A program made the position numbers and the translations under genes. A stretch of 58,956 bases of DNA from Bacteroidales bacterium. GTDB lineage: Bacteria; Bacteroidota; Bacteroidia; Bacteroidales; UBA932. The stretch covers positions 1 to 58,956 of the forward strand of contig JAFRVZ010000034.1 in the NCBI GenBank assembly GCA_017438265.1, written 5' to 3'. This document shows positions 34,355-42,887 of this stretch, in pieces (within the stretch, counting starts at the first letter, position 1; the number at the start of each line of letters is the position of its first letter). The notes under the pieces are model-generated. The model was given only the letters and a program-made list of their open reading frames with translations. It did no database searches and was not told where the DNA came from.

Positions 34355-34892
34355 ATACATAATCGCCCTTCTCGCCGCCGCTTCCCTTGCCGCCGCCTGC
34401 ACCAAGGAAGGCATCGCCCTGACCTATATCAACCAGGACGAGCAGATCGAGAAGTATGTCACGGCCCAGCTCGCCCGGGTGGAAGGCAGCCGGGCGGAAA
34501 GCGACGCCGGCGTCACGCGCCTGGTCCTTTCCGAAGGCAGCGGCGAGACGCTGCAACCCGACGGCGCCGTCTCCTTCTATTACGCCGGCTACGTCTTCAC
34601 GGGCGACGTCTCCGCCGCGAACCTTTTCGCGACGAACAACGAGAGCGTGGCGGCCGCGGCGGGCTGGTCCGGCCTCTCGGGAGAGGACCGCTATGCCCCC
34701 CGGGTCGTCCATCTCTCCGACGGCACGCTCGTCGAAGGGCTGCGGCGCGGCCTGGCGGGCGTCCGCCCCGGGGAAGAATGCATCGTTTTGTTTTCCGGAA
34801 AATTAGGCTACGGAAAGAAGGCCCAAGGCACGATTCCTGCAGGGTCCGCCCTGGCCTACCACATCTGGGTCATCGATATCGAGAACAAGTAA
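34344..34892 (+). CDS. FKBP-type peptidyl-prolyl isomerase lipoprotein (single domain)
   Basis: 182 residues. Lipobox AAAC with Cys19. The FKBP fold covers about 70-180: DGAVSFYYAGYVFTGD, LVEGLRRGLAGVRPGEE, then LGYGKKAQGTIPAGSALAYH, the usual AYG...IPPNATL element. An insertion (about 90-110) lies between the first strands. Probably a periplasm- or outer-membrane-tethered folding helper. It overlaps nrnA by 11 nt and is 4 nt from a second FKBP gene, indicating duplication within the operon. Confidence 0.88.
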   Translation: MKIKYIIALLAAASLAAACTKEGIALTYINQDEQIEKYVTAQLARVEGSRAESDAGVTRLVLSEGSGETLQPDGAVSFYYAGYVFTGDVSAANLFATNNESVAAAAGWSGLSGEDRYAPRVVHLSDGTLVEGLRRGLAGVRPGEECIVLFSGKLGYGKKAQGTIPAGSALAYHIWVIDIENK

Positions 34893-34896
34893 GACA

Positions 34897-35928
34897 ATGA
34901 AGATCAGAAACACCATAGGAATCCTCGCCGTGGCCCTCCTCGCGGCCTCCTGCGCGAAAAGCCTGTCGGTCCCGGCCAACCTCGCTTCCAAGAAGCTTTT
35001 CGACGCCTGGATCGAAGTCAACGCCCCCAACGCCCCGGCGACGGAGCTCGGCTGCCGCATCCTGTCGGACGAGCCCGGAACCGGCAAACTCGTCAGCGAC
35101 CCGGACACCCACCCGTTCGTCTACCTCGAGTACACCGTCTCCGACCTGGACGGCAACATCGCCTCGACGACCGACGAGCAGGTCGCCCGGCGCCTCGGCA
35201 CCTACGCGGCGAAGACCTATTACGGACCGGTCGCCCTCGACCGCGCCCACTCCGATTCCTACGGACGCTTCGCGATCTGCCCCGGGCTGGACGACGCGAT
35301 CTCGACGATGCGCGTCGGCGGCCGCCGCAAAGTCGCCATTCCCGGCTGGCTGACCGGCACGGTCCATTACGCCGACCCGGACGACTACTACCTGAACGAA
35401 ACCGGCTCCCATCTGGTCTACGACGTCCGTGTCGTGGACGCGGTCTATGACCTGGAAGCCCGCCAGATCCGGGAAATCGAGGATTACATGAAAGCGAACT
35501 GGCATGCCGCGGACTCCCTGATTTTCGGCTACTACTACATCCGCACGCAGGAGCCGAAGAACACGGACAAGTGGCAGCCCAACGACGTGATCTACGTCAA
35601 CTACACCGGCCGCCTGCTGAACGGCCACGTCTTCGGCACGAACGTCAAGGACACGGCCAAGCGCTACGGCATCTACAATGCCAAAAGCACCTACGAGCCC
35701 CTCTACATCACGAGCATTTCCGGGGAGTATACGGAAGTCACGATGACGACCAGCAACACCGCCGTCATCCCCGGCTTCGGCTACGCGATGACGACGATGC
35801 ACCTCGGCGAGAAGGGCACTGCGGTCTTCTACGCCGGCCTCGGCTACGGCAACTCCGGCAGCGGCACCGCCATCCCGGCCTACGCACCCCTGCGTTTCGA
35901 TTTCGAGATTGTCCGCAAAAAGGAGTAA
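34897..35928 (+). CDS. FKBP-type lipoprotein with two tandem FKBP domains
   Basis: 343 residues, lipobox LAASC (Cys19). Domain 1 at about 65-185 (FVYLEYTVSDLDGNIAST, CPGLDDAISTMRVGGRRKV); domain 2 at about 225-343 (VIYVNYTGRLLNGHVFGTN, VIPGFGYAMTTMHLGEKG, LGYGNSGSGTAIPAYAPL). Domain 1 lacks a clear LAYG...IPPN element and may be structural only. It sits between the single-domain FKBP gene and a MATE transporter gene, all on one transcript. Confidence 0.85.
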   Translation: MKIRNTIGILAVALLAASCAKSLSVPANLASKKLFDAWIEVNAPNAPATELGCRILSDEPGTGKLVSDPDTHPFVYLEYTVSDLDGNIASTTDEQVARRLGTYAAKTYYGPVALDRAHSDSYGRFAICPGLDDAISTMRVGGRRKVAIPGWLTGTVHYADPDDYYLNETGSHLVYDVRVVDAVYDLEARQIREIEDYMKANWHAADSLIFGYYYIRTQEPKNTDKWQPNDVIYVNYTGRLLNGHVFGTNVKDTAKRYGIYNAKSTYEPLYITSISGEYTEVTMTTSNTAVIPGFGYAMTTMHLGEKGTAVFYAGLGYGNSGSGTAIPAYAPLRFDFEIVRKKE

Positions 35929-35934
35929 CGGCAG

Positions 35935-37335
35935 ATGGCGACAGGTGCAGGCGCGGCTCCGACCCAGCTCGGAACCCTGGGAATCGGCAAACTGCTGAAG
36001 ATGTACGCAGTCCCGGGCATCATCGCCCAGACTGCGGCTTCTTTATATAATATCGTCGACAGCATCTACATCGGACACATCAAGGACGTCGGTTCCTACG
36101 CCATTTCCGGCCTCGCCGTCTCCTTCCCGCTGATGAACCTGTCCGCCGCGCTGGGGACGCTGGTCGGCGTCGGCGCGATGACGATGATCTCCGTGATGCT
36201 GGGCCAGAAGAACTACGAGACCGCCGGGAAAGTCCTCGGCAACGTCCTGACGCTCAACACCCTGATCGGCATCACTTTCACCGTCTTCTCCCTGCTCTTC
36301 CTCGAGCCCATCCTCCGCTTCTTCGGCGCCAGCGACAACACCCTCCCCTTCGCCACCCGGTATATGACCATCATCCTGCTGGGTAACGTCTTCACCCACC
36401 TCTACTTCGGCTTCAACGGCATCCTGCGTGCCGCCGGCCACCCGAAGACGGCGATGGGCCTCACCCTCTTCACCGTGGCCTCCAACGCCATCCTCGACCC
36501 GATCTTCATCTTCGTGTTCAAGATGGGCATCCAGGGCGCGGCCGTCGCGACCATCCTCTGCCAGATGATGGCGCTCTCCTACTCCTTCCGCTTCTTCCTG
36601 GACAGGAACAGCTTCCTCCATTTCCCGCGGCCGCTCTTCCAGCTTGACTGGCGCATCGCCAAATCCTCGCTGAGCATCGGCCTGGGGCCGTTCCTGATGA
36701 ACGCGGCCGCCTGCATCGTGGCCATCTTCATCAACCAGCAGCTCGGCCGTTACGGCGGCGACCTCGCCATCGGCGCCTACGGCATCATCAACCGCATCAC
36801 CTTCATCTTCATCATGGTCGTGATGGGCTTCACGCAGGGCATGCAGCCGATCGCCGGCTACAACTACGGCGCACGCCTGTACAGCCGCGTGCGCGAAATC
36901 TTCGTCCTGACCGCCAAGTGGGCCGTCCTCGTGACCACGGTTTGCTTCCTGGTCTCGGAGCTGATTCCCGGCGCCGCCGTCGGCATCTTCACCAACGACC
37001 CGGAGCTCCGCCGCCTCGCCGCCCACGGCATCCGCATCATGAACGCCGCCGTCGCGCTGGTCGGCTTCGGCATCGTGGTCTCCAACCTCTTCCAGTGCCT
37101 CGGGATGGTCAAGATTTCCATCTTCCTGTCCCTGAGCCGCCAGCTGCTGTTCCTCGTCCCGCTGATATACATCCTGCCGGACTTCCTCGCCGAAAAGGGC
37201 GTCTGGCTGAGCTTCCCGATATCGGATACGATGTCCATCATCTTCTCCGCCTATTTCATCATCCGACTCTTCAGAAAATTCGCCAGGCTCCGCGACGGCG
37301 ACGAACCGGACATCCTCGGCAGCAACCTCAAATAG
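35935..37335 (+). CDS. MATE family efflux transporter
   Basis: 466 residues with about 12 transmembrane segments. Na+- or H+-coupled export of organic cations, drugs or metabolites across the inner membrane. MATE marks: MYAVPGIIAQTAASLYNIVDSIYIG at the start (read as separate helix-1 and loop parts), GVGAMTMISVMLGQ in the first half, and GFTQGMQPIAGYNYGA in the second half. The closest general type is NorM/DinF-like; the substrate is not predictable. It starts 6 nt after the FKBP gene and ends 1 nt before the next start. Confidence 0.93.
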   Translation: MATGAGAAPTQLGTLGIGKLLKMYAVPGIIAQTAASLYNIVDSIYIGHIKDVGSYAISGLAVSFPLMNLSAALGTLVGVGAMTMISVMLGQKNYETAGKVLGNVLTLNTLIGITFTVFSLLFLEPILRFFGASDNTLPFATRYMTIILLGNVFTHLYFGFNGILRAAGHPKTAMGLTLFTVASNAILDPIFIFVFKMGIQGAAVATILCQMMALSYSFRFFLDRNSFLHFPRPLFQLDWRIAKSSLSIGLGPFLMNAAACIVAIFINQQLGRYGGDLAIGAYGIINRITFIFIMVVMGFTQGMQPIAGYNYGARLYSRVREIFVLTAKWAVLVTTVCFLVSELIPGAAVGIFTNDPELRRLAAHGIRIMNAAVALVGFGIVVSNLFQCLGMVKISIFLSLSRQLLFLVPLIYILPDFLAEKGVWLSFPISDTMSIIFSAYFIIRLFRKFARLRDGDEPDILGSNLK

Positions 37336-37336
37336 C

Positions 37337-37918
37337 ATGGAAAACAGGATCATCATCAACATCGGCCGACAGTTCGGAAGCGGCGGGCGCCGGATCGGCG
37401 CGGCCCTCGGCGAGCGCCTCGGGATTCCCGTCTACGACCGGCAGCTGATTACGGAGGCCGCCCAGAAGAGCGGCTACAGTCCGGAAGTCTTCCGCAAGAA
37501 GGAAGAGCGCAAGCGCCTCTTCAGCTTCTTCAGCAACAACGGCGTCGATGACAGCGAGATTTTCCGCATCCAGAGCGAGATCATCCGCGACATCGCCTCC
37601 CGCGGGTCCGCGATCTTCCTCGGACGCGCCTCGGACTACGTCCTGCGGGACATGCCCTGCCTCAACATCTTCCTGTCCGCCCCCGCGGACGTGCGTGCCG
37701 CGCACGTCGCGCAGATGCGCGGCATCACCCCGGAAGAAGCCGCCGAGGCCTGCGCGAAGGAAGACCGCGAACGCGAGACCTATTACAACTTCTTCACTTT
37801 CCGCAACTGGGGCGTCGCCGCGAACTACGACCTCTGCCTCGACACGTCCCGCCTCGGCATCGAAGGCTCCGCGGATTTCATCATCGAGTTCGGTAGGCGC
37901 ACCGGCTATCTGAAATGA
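37337..37918 (+). CDS. Cytidylate kinase-like family protein
   Basis: 193 residues. P-loop at the N-terminus, INIGRQFGSGGRRIGAALGE; then YDRQLITEAAQKSGY and FLGRASDYVLRD, the pattern of the 'cytidylate kinase-like' (Cmk-2) family distinct from the housekeeping Cmk. Probable nucleotide or related small-molecule kinase; its substrate has not been established as far as I know. It lies between MATE and the serine hydrolase, with an ATGA-type overlap at its end. Confidence 0.85.
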   Translation: MENRIIINIGRQFGSGGRRIGAALGERLGIPVYDRQLITEAAQKSGYSPEVFRKKEERKRLFSFFSNNGVDDSEIFRIQSEIIRDIASRGSAIFLGRASDYVLRDMPCLNIFLSAPADVRAAHVAQMRGITPEEAAEACAKEDRERETYYNFFTFRNWGVAANYDLCLDTSRLGIEGSADFIIEFGRRTGYLK

Positions 37919-39195
37919 GACGGAGGCTGCTCACGGGACTGCTCGTCGCGGCCGGGATGCTCCCGGCCCTGCTCTCCTGCACCTCCCGCCGCGCCCCCGA
38001 GCCCCCCGCGCCGAAGATCCCTGTCATCCTCAACGAGACCCTGACCAACGAACTTTCCGACACGTCCGACCTCCGCGGCCTGGACGCCGCCGTGAGCCGC
38101 TACCTGCGCAACAACCACATCCACGGCGCCTCCCTGGCCATCATGCGCCGCGACTCCCTCGTCTACGCCAAGGGGTACGGCGAGGTCGACAAGGGCGTTC
38201 CCGCCGGCCCGGAGACGCTCTACCGGATGGCCTCCGTGTCGAAACTCGTCACGGCGGCGGGCATCATGGTCCTCGTGGACCGCGGCAGCCTATCGCTCGA
38301 CGACAAGGTCTTCGGCCCCGAAGGCATCCTGAAGGAATACAACGATTCCTACCGCGACCGCCGGTACGAGCGCATCACCGTGGAGCACCTGCTCCGCCAC
38401 GAAGGCGGCTTCTCGTCCCGCGTGCCGGATCCGATGTTCTCGACGCGCGACCTGATGCAGCAGCACGGCTGGGCGCTGCCGCCGACCCCGGACATCCTCC
38501 TGAAGGCCGTCCTCCGCCAGAACCTGACCTATGTCCCCGGAACGACCCCGCAGTACTCCAACCTCGGCTACCTGATCCTGACCCTCGTCATCGAGAAGGT
38601 CACGGGCCGCCCGTATGAGGAATGGATGCAGGAAAACGTGCTCCTGCCCGCCGGCTGCCACGAATTCCGCCTCGCCCGGAACTTCTACGAAGGCCGGTAC
38701 CCCCACGAGACGCGCTACTACCTGCCGTCGAACGAAATCGCCGTCCCGTGCTATGACAACAGCGGACAGCTCGTCGAACGCTGCTACGGCGGCAACGACA
38801 TCCACGGCCTGTACGGCGCCGGCGCATGGGTCGCCTCCGTTCCGGAGCTGATGCGCTTCGTCGCATCGATCGACGGCCGCGACGAGGTCCCGGACATCAT
38901 CTCCTTCGACCGCGTCACGGACATGACGACCTGGTTCGACGACCAGACCTACTCCCTCGGCTGGAACGACACGAAAGAATCCGGCGAGTGGACCCGCACG
39001 GGCTCCTTCTCCGGCACCAGCGCCCTCGTCAAGTACTACCCCGACGGCGAATGCTGGATCATGATCCTCAACACCAGCACCTACCGCGGCAACCGCCAGA
39101 GTTCCCAGACCGGCCTCCTCTTCCACGACCTCCGCCGCGACTACTCCCGCCGCCTCCCCCGCCGCGACTTCTTCTTCGCCCCCGTCCCCGAATAA
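37915..39195 (+). CDS. Serine hydrolase of the class C beta-lactamase / PBP type, lipoprotein
   Basis: 426 residues. Lipobox LLSC (Cys22). Active-site SxxK motif S107-V-S-K110 within RMASVSKLVTA, and YSN motif in TPQYSNLGYL with the usual spacing. Family members are D-Ala-D-Ala peptidases, esterases or beta-lactamases; the architecture here is the generic 'serine hydrolase', so activity is uncertain. Overlaps the preceding gene by 4 nt (ATGA). Last gene of the run; only a 6-bp GC stem follows, with no T-run. Confidence 0.88.
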   Translation: MRRRLLTGLLVAAGMLPALLSCTSRRAPEPPAPKIPVILNETLTNELSDTSDLRGLDAAVSRYLRNNHIHGASLAIMRRDSLVYAKGYGEVDKGVPAGPETLYRMASVSKLVTAAGIMVLVDRGSLSLDDKVFGPEGILKEYNDSYRDRRYERITVEHLLRHEGGFSSRVPDPMFSTRDLMQQHGWALPPTPDILLKAVLRQNLTYVPGTTPQYSNLGYLILTLVIEKVTGRPYEEWMQENVLLPAGCHEFRLARNFYEGRYPHETRYYLPSNEIAVPCYDNSGQLVERCYGGNDIHGLYGAGAWVASVPELMRFVASIDGRDEVPDIISFDRVTDMTTWFDDQTYSLGWNDTKESGEWTRTGSFSGTSALVKYYPDGECWIMILNTSTYRGNRQSSQTGLLFHDLRRDYSRRLPRRDFFFAPVPE

Positions 39196-39238
39196 CCCCG
39201 GGCACGGCCCGGAATGCGGTCCATGGGGGGATGGCCGG

Positions 39239-39592
39239 CTAGCTGCGATGGCCGGAGGAAGCGACTCCCGGGCCGAAGACTTGAACTTCCCCGCCGGCGC
39301 GGACAAACTCTTTCCGGGCACGTTCCAGCGCCCGGGCCAGCATAGTCGCATCGTGTTCCATGACCTGGATCAATTCCTTCCTGTTTACGGTCAGGGCCAG
39401 GTCCGCGACCGTCATCGCACGGAGCACCGCGAGGACGGACTGCTCATTCCCGCCCCACAGGGATGTTCCCATCGCCATCGCGATCTTCAGCACCAAGGCC
39501 GCGATCGCATCCGGGTTTTTCTTCACGTCGAAATCCGTATTGAAACGGAAATCGGTCTCTCCGTACTGGAGCACTTCAAGTACTTTTTTCAT
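39239..39592 (-). CDS. Small conserved protein, function unknown
   Basis: 117 residues, no signal peptide, predominantly helical. Phrases YGETDFRFNTDFDVKKNPD and WGGNEQSVLAVLRAMTVADL resemble a small Bacteroidales family I know only as hypothetical. It has its own -7 box 17 nt upstream, so it is independently expressed. No neighbour suggests a role. Confidence 0.6.
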   Translation of the reverse strand: MKKVLEVLQYGETDFRFNTDFDVKKNPDAIAALVLKIAMAMGTSLWGGNEQSVLAVLRAMTVADLALTVNRKELIQVMEHDATMLARALERARKEFVRAGGEVQVFGPGVASSGHRS

Positions 39593-39609
39593 AGTTCAAG
39601 TGTTTTTCG

Positions 39610-39617
39610 CAAAGATA
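39610..39617 (-). promoter_or_regulatory. -7 box of the 117-residue protein gene
   Basis: TATCTTTG on the minus strand, 17 nt before the ATG at 39592. Confidence 0.6.
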
Positions 39618-39659
39618 AGCGGCTCTCCGGAATTCACACCAGGATTAATTGCGGTCCGG

Positions 39660-39711
39660 ATACAAAAATCCCCCTTGGGCGGCCGCGGGAGGGCGTTGCA
39701 AGGGGGATTTC
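39660..39711 (-). terminator. Intrinsic terminator of the ackA-ptb operon
   Basis: On the minus strand AAATCCCCCTTG pairs with CAAGGGGGATTT across a 21-nt loop and is followed by TTTTT. It sits about 20 nt after the stop at 39730. Confidence 0.88.
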
Positions 39712-39729
39712 CGTATGCGGGGACCGCGG

Positions 39730-40641
39730 CTAGCGGTTGACGAACATGACGGCTTCGGCGATGGAGTTGAGCTTCGTGTCGACGCTGTCGGCGCGGCTGG
39801 CGAGGATGCAGGGCGCGGTCGTACCGACGAGCATGCCGGCCTGCTTCACGCCCGTGGCGAGCTTCGAGTTCGTCTTCCAGAAGACGTTGGCGGACTCGAT
39901 ATTCGGGAAGAAGAGGCAATCGGCGTCGCCGGCGACCTCGCTCTTCAACTTCTTGATTTCCACGGACTCCCTGTCGATCGCGACGTCCAGCGCAAGCGGA
40001 CCATCGCCGATGCAGCCCTTGATCTGGCCGCGCTCACACATCTTGGCGAGCATGGCGCCCTCGGTGCAGGCGGTCATCGTGTCGAGCATCTGCTCGGAGG
40101 CGGCGATGAAGGCCACCTTCGGCTTCTCGATGCCGAACGAATGGGCCACGTCCACGAGGAAGCCCGTCATCTTCATCTTCTGGCGGAAGTCCGGCGCAGG
40201 GATGACGGCCATGTCCATCAGGAACATGAGCTTGTGGTAATTCGGGTTCTCGATGACGCCGACGTGGCTCAGGAGGCCCTTGGGCGGCAGGAGACCGGTC
40301 TCCTTGTTCAGGATGGCGCGGAGGAACTTGTCCGTCGAGCAGAGGCCCTTCATCAGGACGTCGCCCTGGCCGTCGTGGACGAGCTGGACCGCCTGCGCAA
40401 CCGCCTTCATCTCATTGGGGTTGTGGATGATCTCGAACTTGGCGGGATCGATGCCGTGCTCGGCGCAGACCGCCTTGATCATGGCCTCGTCACCGACGAG
40501 GGTCGCCTTGATGAAACCTTTGTCGACGGCCACGCTGATGGCCTCGATGGAATGGGAATCGACTGCCCAGGCACCTACAAGCCGCTTGCAGATTCCTTTG
40601 GCCTTCAAAGTCTCGAATACGTCTGAAAATTTGGTAATCAT
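39730..40641 (-). CDS. Phosphate acyltransferase of the Ptb/Pta family
   Basis: 303 residues, PF01515-type. Interconverts acyl-CoA plus phosphate with acyl phosphate plus CoA. The length and phrases LMKGLCSTDKFLRAILNKE, LLSHVGVIENPNYHKL and CLFFPNIESANVFWKTNSK fit the phosphate butyryltransferase branch (about 300 residues) more closely than the long Pta enzymes. Next to an acetate kinase it could supply acetyl-P or butyryl-P; substrate is inferred, not seen. Downstream of ackA by 21 nt and followed by a strong terminator. Confidence 0.88.
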   Translation of the reverse strand: MITKFSDVFETLKAKGICKRLVGAWAVDSHSIEAISVAVDKGFIKATLVGDEAMIKAVCAEHGIDPAKFEIIHNPNEMKAVAQAVQLVHDGQGDVLMKGLCSTDKFLRAILNKETGLLPPKGLLSHVGVIENPNYHKLMFLMDMAVIPAPDFRQKMKMTGFLVDVAHSFGIEKPKVAFIAASEQMLDTMTACTEGAMLAKMCERGQIKGCIGDGPLALDVAIDRESVEIKKLKSEVAGDADCLFFPNIESANVFWKTNSKLATGVKQAGMLVGTTAPCILASRADSVDTKLNSIAEAVMFVNR

Positions 40642-40662
40642 GGTTATGTTGTGATTTTAGTG

Positions 40663-41877
40663 TTATTCCTGGTTGCCGAGGACGAGGTGCATCGTATCGC
40701 GGGCGATGACGAGTTCCTCGTTGGTCGAGACGACCATGACCTTGACCTTCGAATCCGGGGCGGAGATGACCTTGTCGTCGCCGGGGGCTGCGTTCGCCTC
40801 GTAGTCGAACTTCAGGCCCATGTAGCCGAAGTTCTCGCAGACGCGGCGGCGCAGGCGGGGGTTGTTCTCGCCGATGCCGGCGGTGAAGACGATGAGGTCG
40901 ACGCCGTCCATTTCCGCGATGTAGGAGCCGATGATCTTGATCACGTCGTGGGTGAAGATCTTGAGGGCGAGCTTCGCGCGCTCGTTGCCTTCCGCGATCG
41001 CGGCGTCGAGCTCACGGCAGTCGGAGGAGACGCCGGAAACGCCGAGGAAGCCGCTCTTGCGGTTCATCAGCGTCGTCATGTCGTCCGGGGAGATGTTTTC
41101 CTTCTTCATCAGGTAGGGGACGATGTTCGGGTCGATGCTGCCGCAGCGGGTACCCATGATCATACCGGCGAGGGGGGTGAAGCCCATCGAGGTGTCGAGG
41201 CACTTGCCGTTCTGGACGGCGGTGATGGAGCTGCCGTTGCCGAGGTGGCAGGTGATGATCTTGGAGTTCTGGAGGTCAATGCCGGCGAGCTTGGCGGCCT
41301 TGCCTGCGACGAACTGGTGGCTCGTGCCGTGGGCGCCGTACTTGCGGACGTGGTACTGCTCGTAATACTTGTACGGAAGGCCGTACATATAGTTGTAGGC
41401 AGGCATGGTCTGGTGGAAGGCAGTATCGAAGACGACGACCTGCGGCACGGTCGGAAGGACGTGCTGCATCGCGCGGATGCCGAGGATGTGGGCCGGGTTG
41501 TGGAGCGGGGCGAAGTCGCAGCAGATCGCGATCTTGCTCATCACGTCCTCGTCCACGATGGCGCTGCCCGAGAAGAAGTCGGCGCCCTGGACGATGCGGT
41601 GGCCGACGGCCTCGATGTCGTCGAAGGACGAAAGCACGCCCGTCTCCGGGGCGACGAGCTCGTCGAGGACGAGCTGCATGCCGACCTTGTGGTCCGGAAT
41701 CGCGAGTTCCTTGCGGACGGGGTCCTTGCCGGTAGGCTTGTGGGTCAGGATGCCGCTCGGGAGGCCGATCTTCTCCACGAGGCCCTTCGCCATCAGGTCA
41801 AATACATCGTCGTTCTTCATGTCCAGCAGCTGGTACTTGATGGAGGAGCTGCCGCAGTTGATTACCAGAATGATCAT
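40663..41877 (-). CDS. ackA: Acetate kinase
   Basis: 404 residues. Acetyl phosphate plus ADP to acetate plus ATP (cytoplasm). Family marks: NCGSSSIKYQLLD at the N-terminus, HNPAHILGI, VVFDTAFHQTMP, GAHGTSHQFV, CHLGNGSSITAV, GFTPLAGMIMGTRCGSIDP and FTAGIGENN. MGTRCGSIDP replaces the common MGTRSGDIDP, with the key Arg kept. The length (404) fits acetate rather than butyrate kinase (about 355). First gene of the ackA-ptb transcript with a clear -7 box. Confidence 0.96.
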   Translation of the reverse strand: MIILVINCGSSSIKYQLLDMKNDDVFDLMAKGLVEKIGLPSGILTHKPTGKDPVRKELAIPDHKVGMQLVLDELVAPETGVLSSFDDIEAVGHRIVQGADFFSGSAIVDEDVMSKIAICCDFAPLHNPAHILGIRAMQHVLPTVPQVVVFDTAFHQTMPAYNYMYGLPYKYYEQYHVRKYGAHGTSHQFVAGKAAKLAGIDLQNSKIITCHLGNGSSITAVQNGKCLDTSMGFTPLAGMIMGTRCGSIDPNIVPYLMKKENISPDDMTTLMNRKSGFLGVSGVSSDCRELDAAIAEGNERAKLALKIFTHDVIKIIGSYIAEMDGVDLIVFTAGIGENNPRLRRRVCENFGYMGLKFDYEANAAPGDDKVISAPDSKVKVMVVSTNEELVIARDTMHLVLGNQE

Positions 41878-41914
41878 TCCTATGGGTTTTTATCAAATAA
41901 ACGTTTAAATCGGC

Positions 41915-41922
41915 CAAAGATA
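41915..41922 (-). promoter_or_regulatory. -7 box of ackA-ptb
   Basis: TATCTTTG on the minus strand, 37 nt before the ATG at 41877. Confidence 0.68.
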
Positions 41923-41946
41923 AGAATTATTCGTTAATTTTCCGAC

Positions 41947-42872
41947 GGAGGGATACAGCTTTGGAAGCGGGGAAGAGATTTGCGGGGTATCTGGCTGTCG
42001 TGGCGGCGGGCGCGGGATGTGCGCTGCTCGTCGTGCTGCTGGAGCGGTTCCAGGTCCGGGCGGCGGGCGGTGCAGAGGCGCTGCGCGCGCTCCTCGGGCG
42101 GATTCCCTTCGCCGACGCACAGACCGCCCCGCTGCTCTGCGCCCTGCTGACAGGCGACCGCAGCGGCCTGGGACGGGAGGTCACCGCCAGCTTCCGCGCC
42201 GCCGGCGCCTCGCATCTCCTCGCCCTGTCCGGGCTCCACCTGGGTTTCATCTACGCGGCCATCAGCCGCATCCTCTCGCTGCCGGGGAACTTCCCGGCCG
42301 TGCGGACGGTGCGGAGCCTGCTCGTCTGCGCCCTGTGCCTGGGCTACACGCTGATGACGGGGGCGTCGCCCTCCACGGTACGCGCGCTGCTGTTCATCCT
42401 GCTGCGCGAGGCGTCCCGGCTCCTGCCGGGGCGGCGGCTCAGCGGCGGACAGACGCTCGCACGCGCCCTGCTGATCCAGCTCGCCATCCGCCCCGCGGTG
42501 GCCCTGAGCCCGGGATTCCAGCTGTCCTACCTGGCGATGCTGGGGATCCTCCGGGTCTACCCGCGGCTGCGGGACTGCTTCCCGGCCGGGGAGCGGTTCA
42601 ATCCGATGCGTTGGCTTTGGGACCGGGCGGCGCTGACGCTCGCATGCCAGCTGACGACCGCGCCGCTGGGCTGGCTATACTTCCGCAGCCTGCCGCCGCA
42701 CTTCCTGCTGGCGAACCTGCTGGCGCTTCCGCTCACGGAGGCGCTGCTCACCGCCGCGGCAGGCTGCGCCGCCCTGACCGCCGCGGGCTGGTGCCCGCCG
42801 GCCGCGGTCCGCGCCTGCGACAAAATCGCCCGTGCGCTGATCTCCACACTGGAAACCATCGCATCCATGTAA
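41947..42872 (+). CDS. Minimal ComEC/Rec2 channel-domain protein, TTG start with SD at 41947-41952
   Basis: The coding region runs 41961-42872 (303 residues) from a TTG; the feature includes the GGAGGG ribosome-binding site 8 nt upstream, unusual in this phylum, which decides the start. The protein consists of the ComEC competence domain only: LTGDRSGLGREVTASFRAAG, LLALSGLHLGFIYAA (ALSGLHxG is the family signature), TGASPSTVRALLF and PGFQLSYLAMLGIL, in about eight helices. The N-terminal DUF4131 part and the C-terminal metallo-beta-lactamase part of full ComEC (650-800 residues) are absent. It may be a degenerate DNA-uptake channel or a specialised form; no frameshift remnants of the missing domains are seen nearby. 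Confidence 0.8.
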
Positions 42873-42887
42873 CGGGATACAGAAAGA

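Noticed and set aside
39197-39211. Terminator after the serine hydrolase gene
   Set aside because: Only a 6-bp GC stem (CCGGGC/GCCCGG) with no T-run; too weak to call.
41878-42887. ComEC as a frameshifted pseudogene
   Set aside because: No matching pieces of the missing domains appear in other frames near the gene; the reading frame is clean from start to stop.
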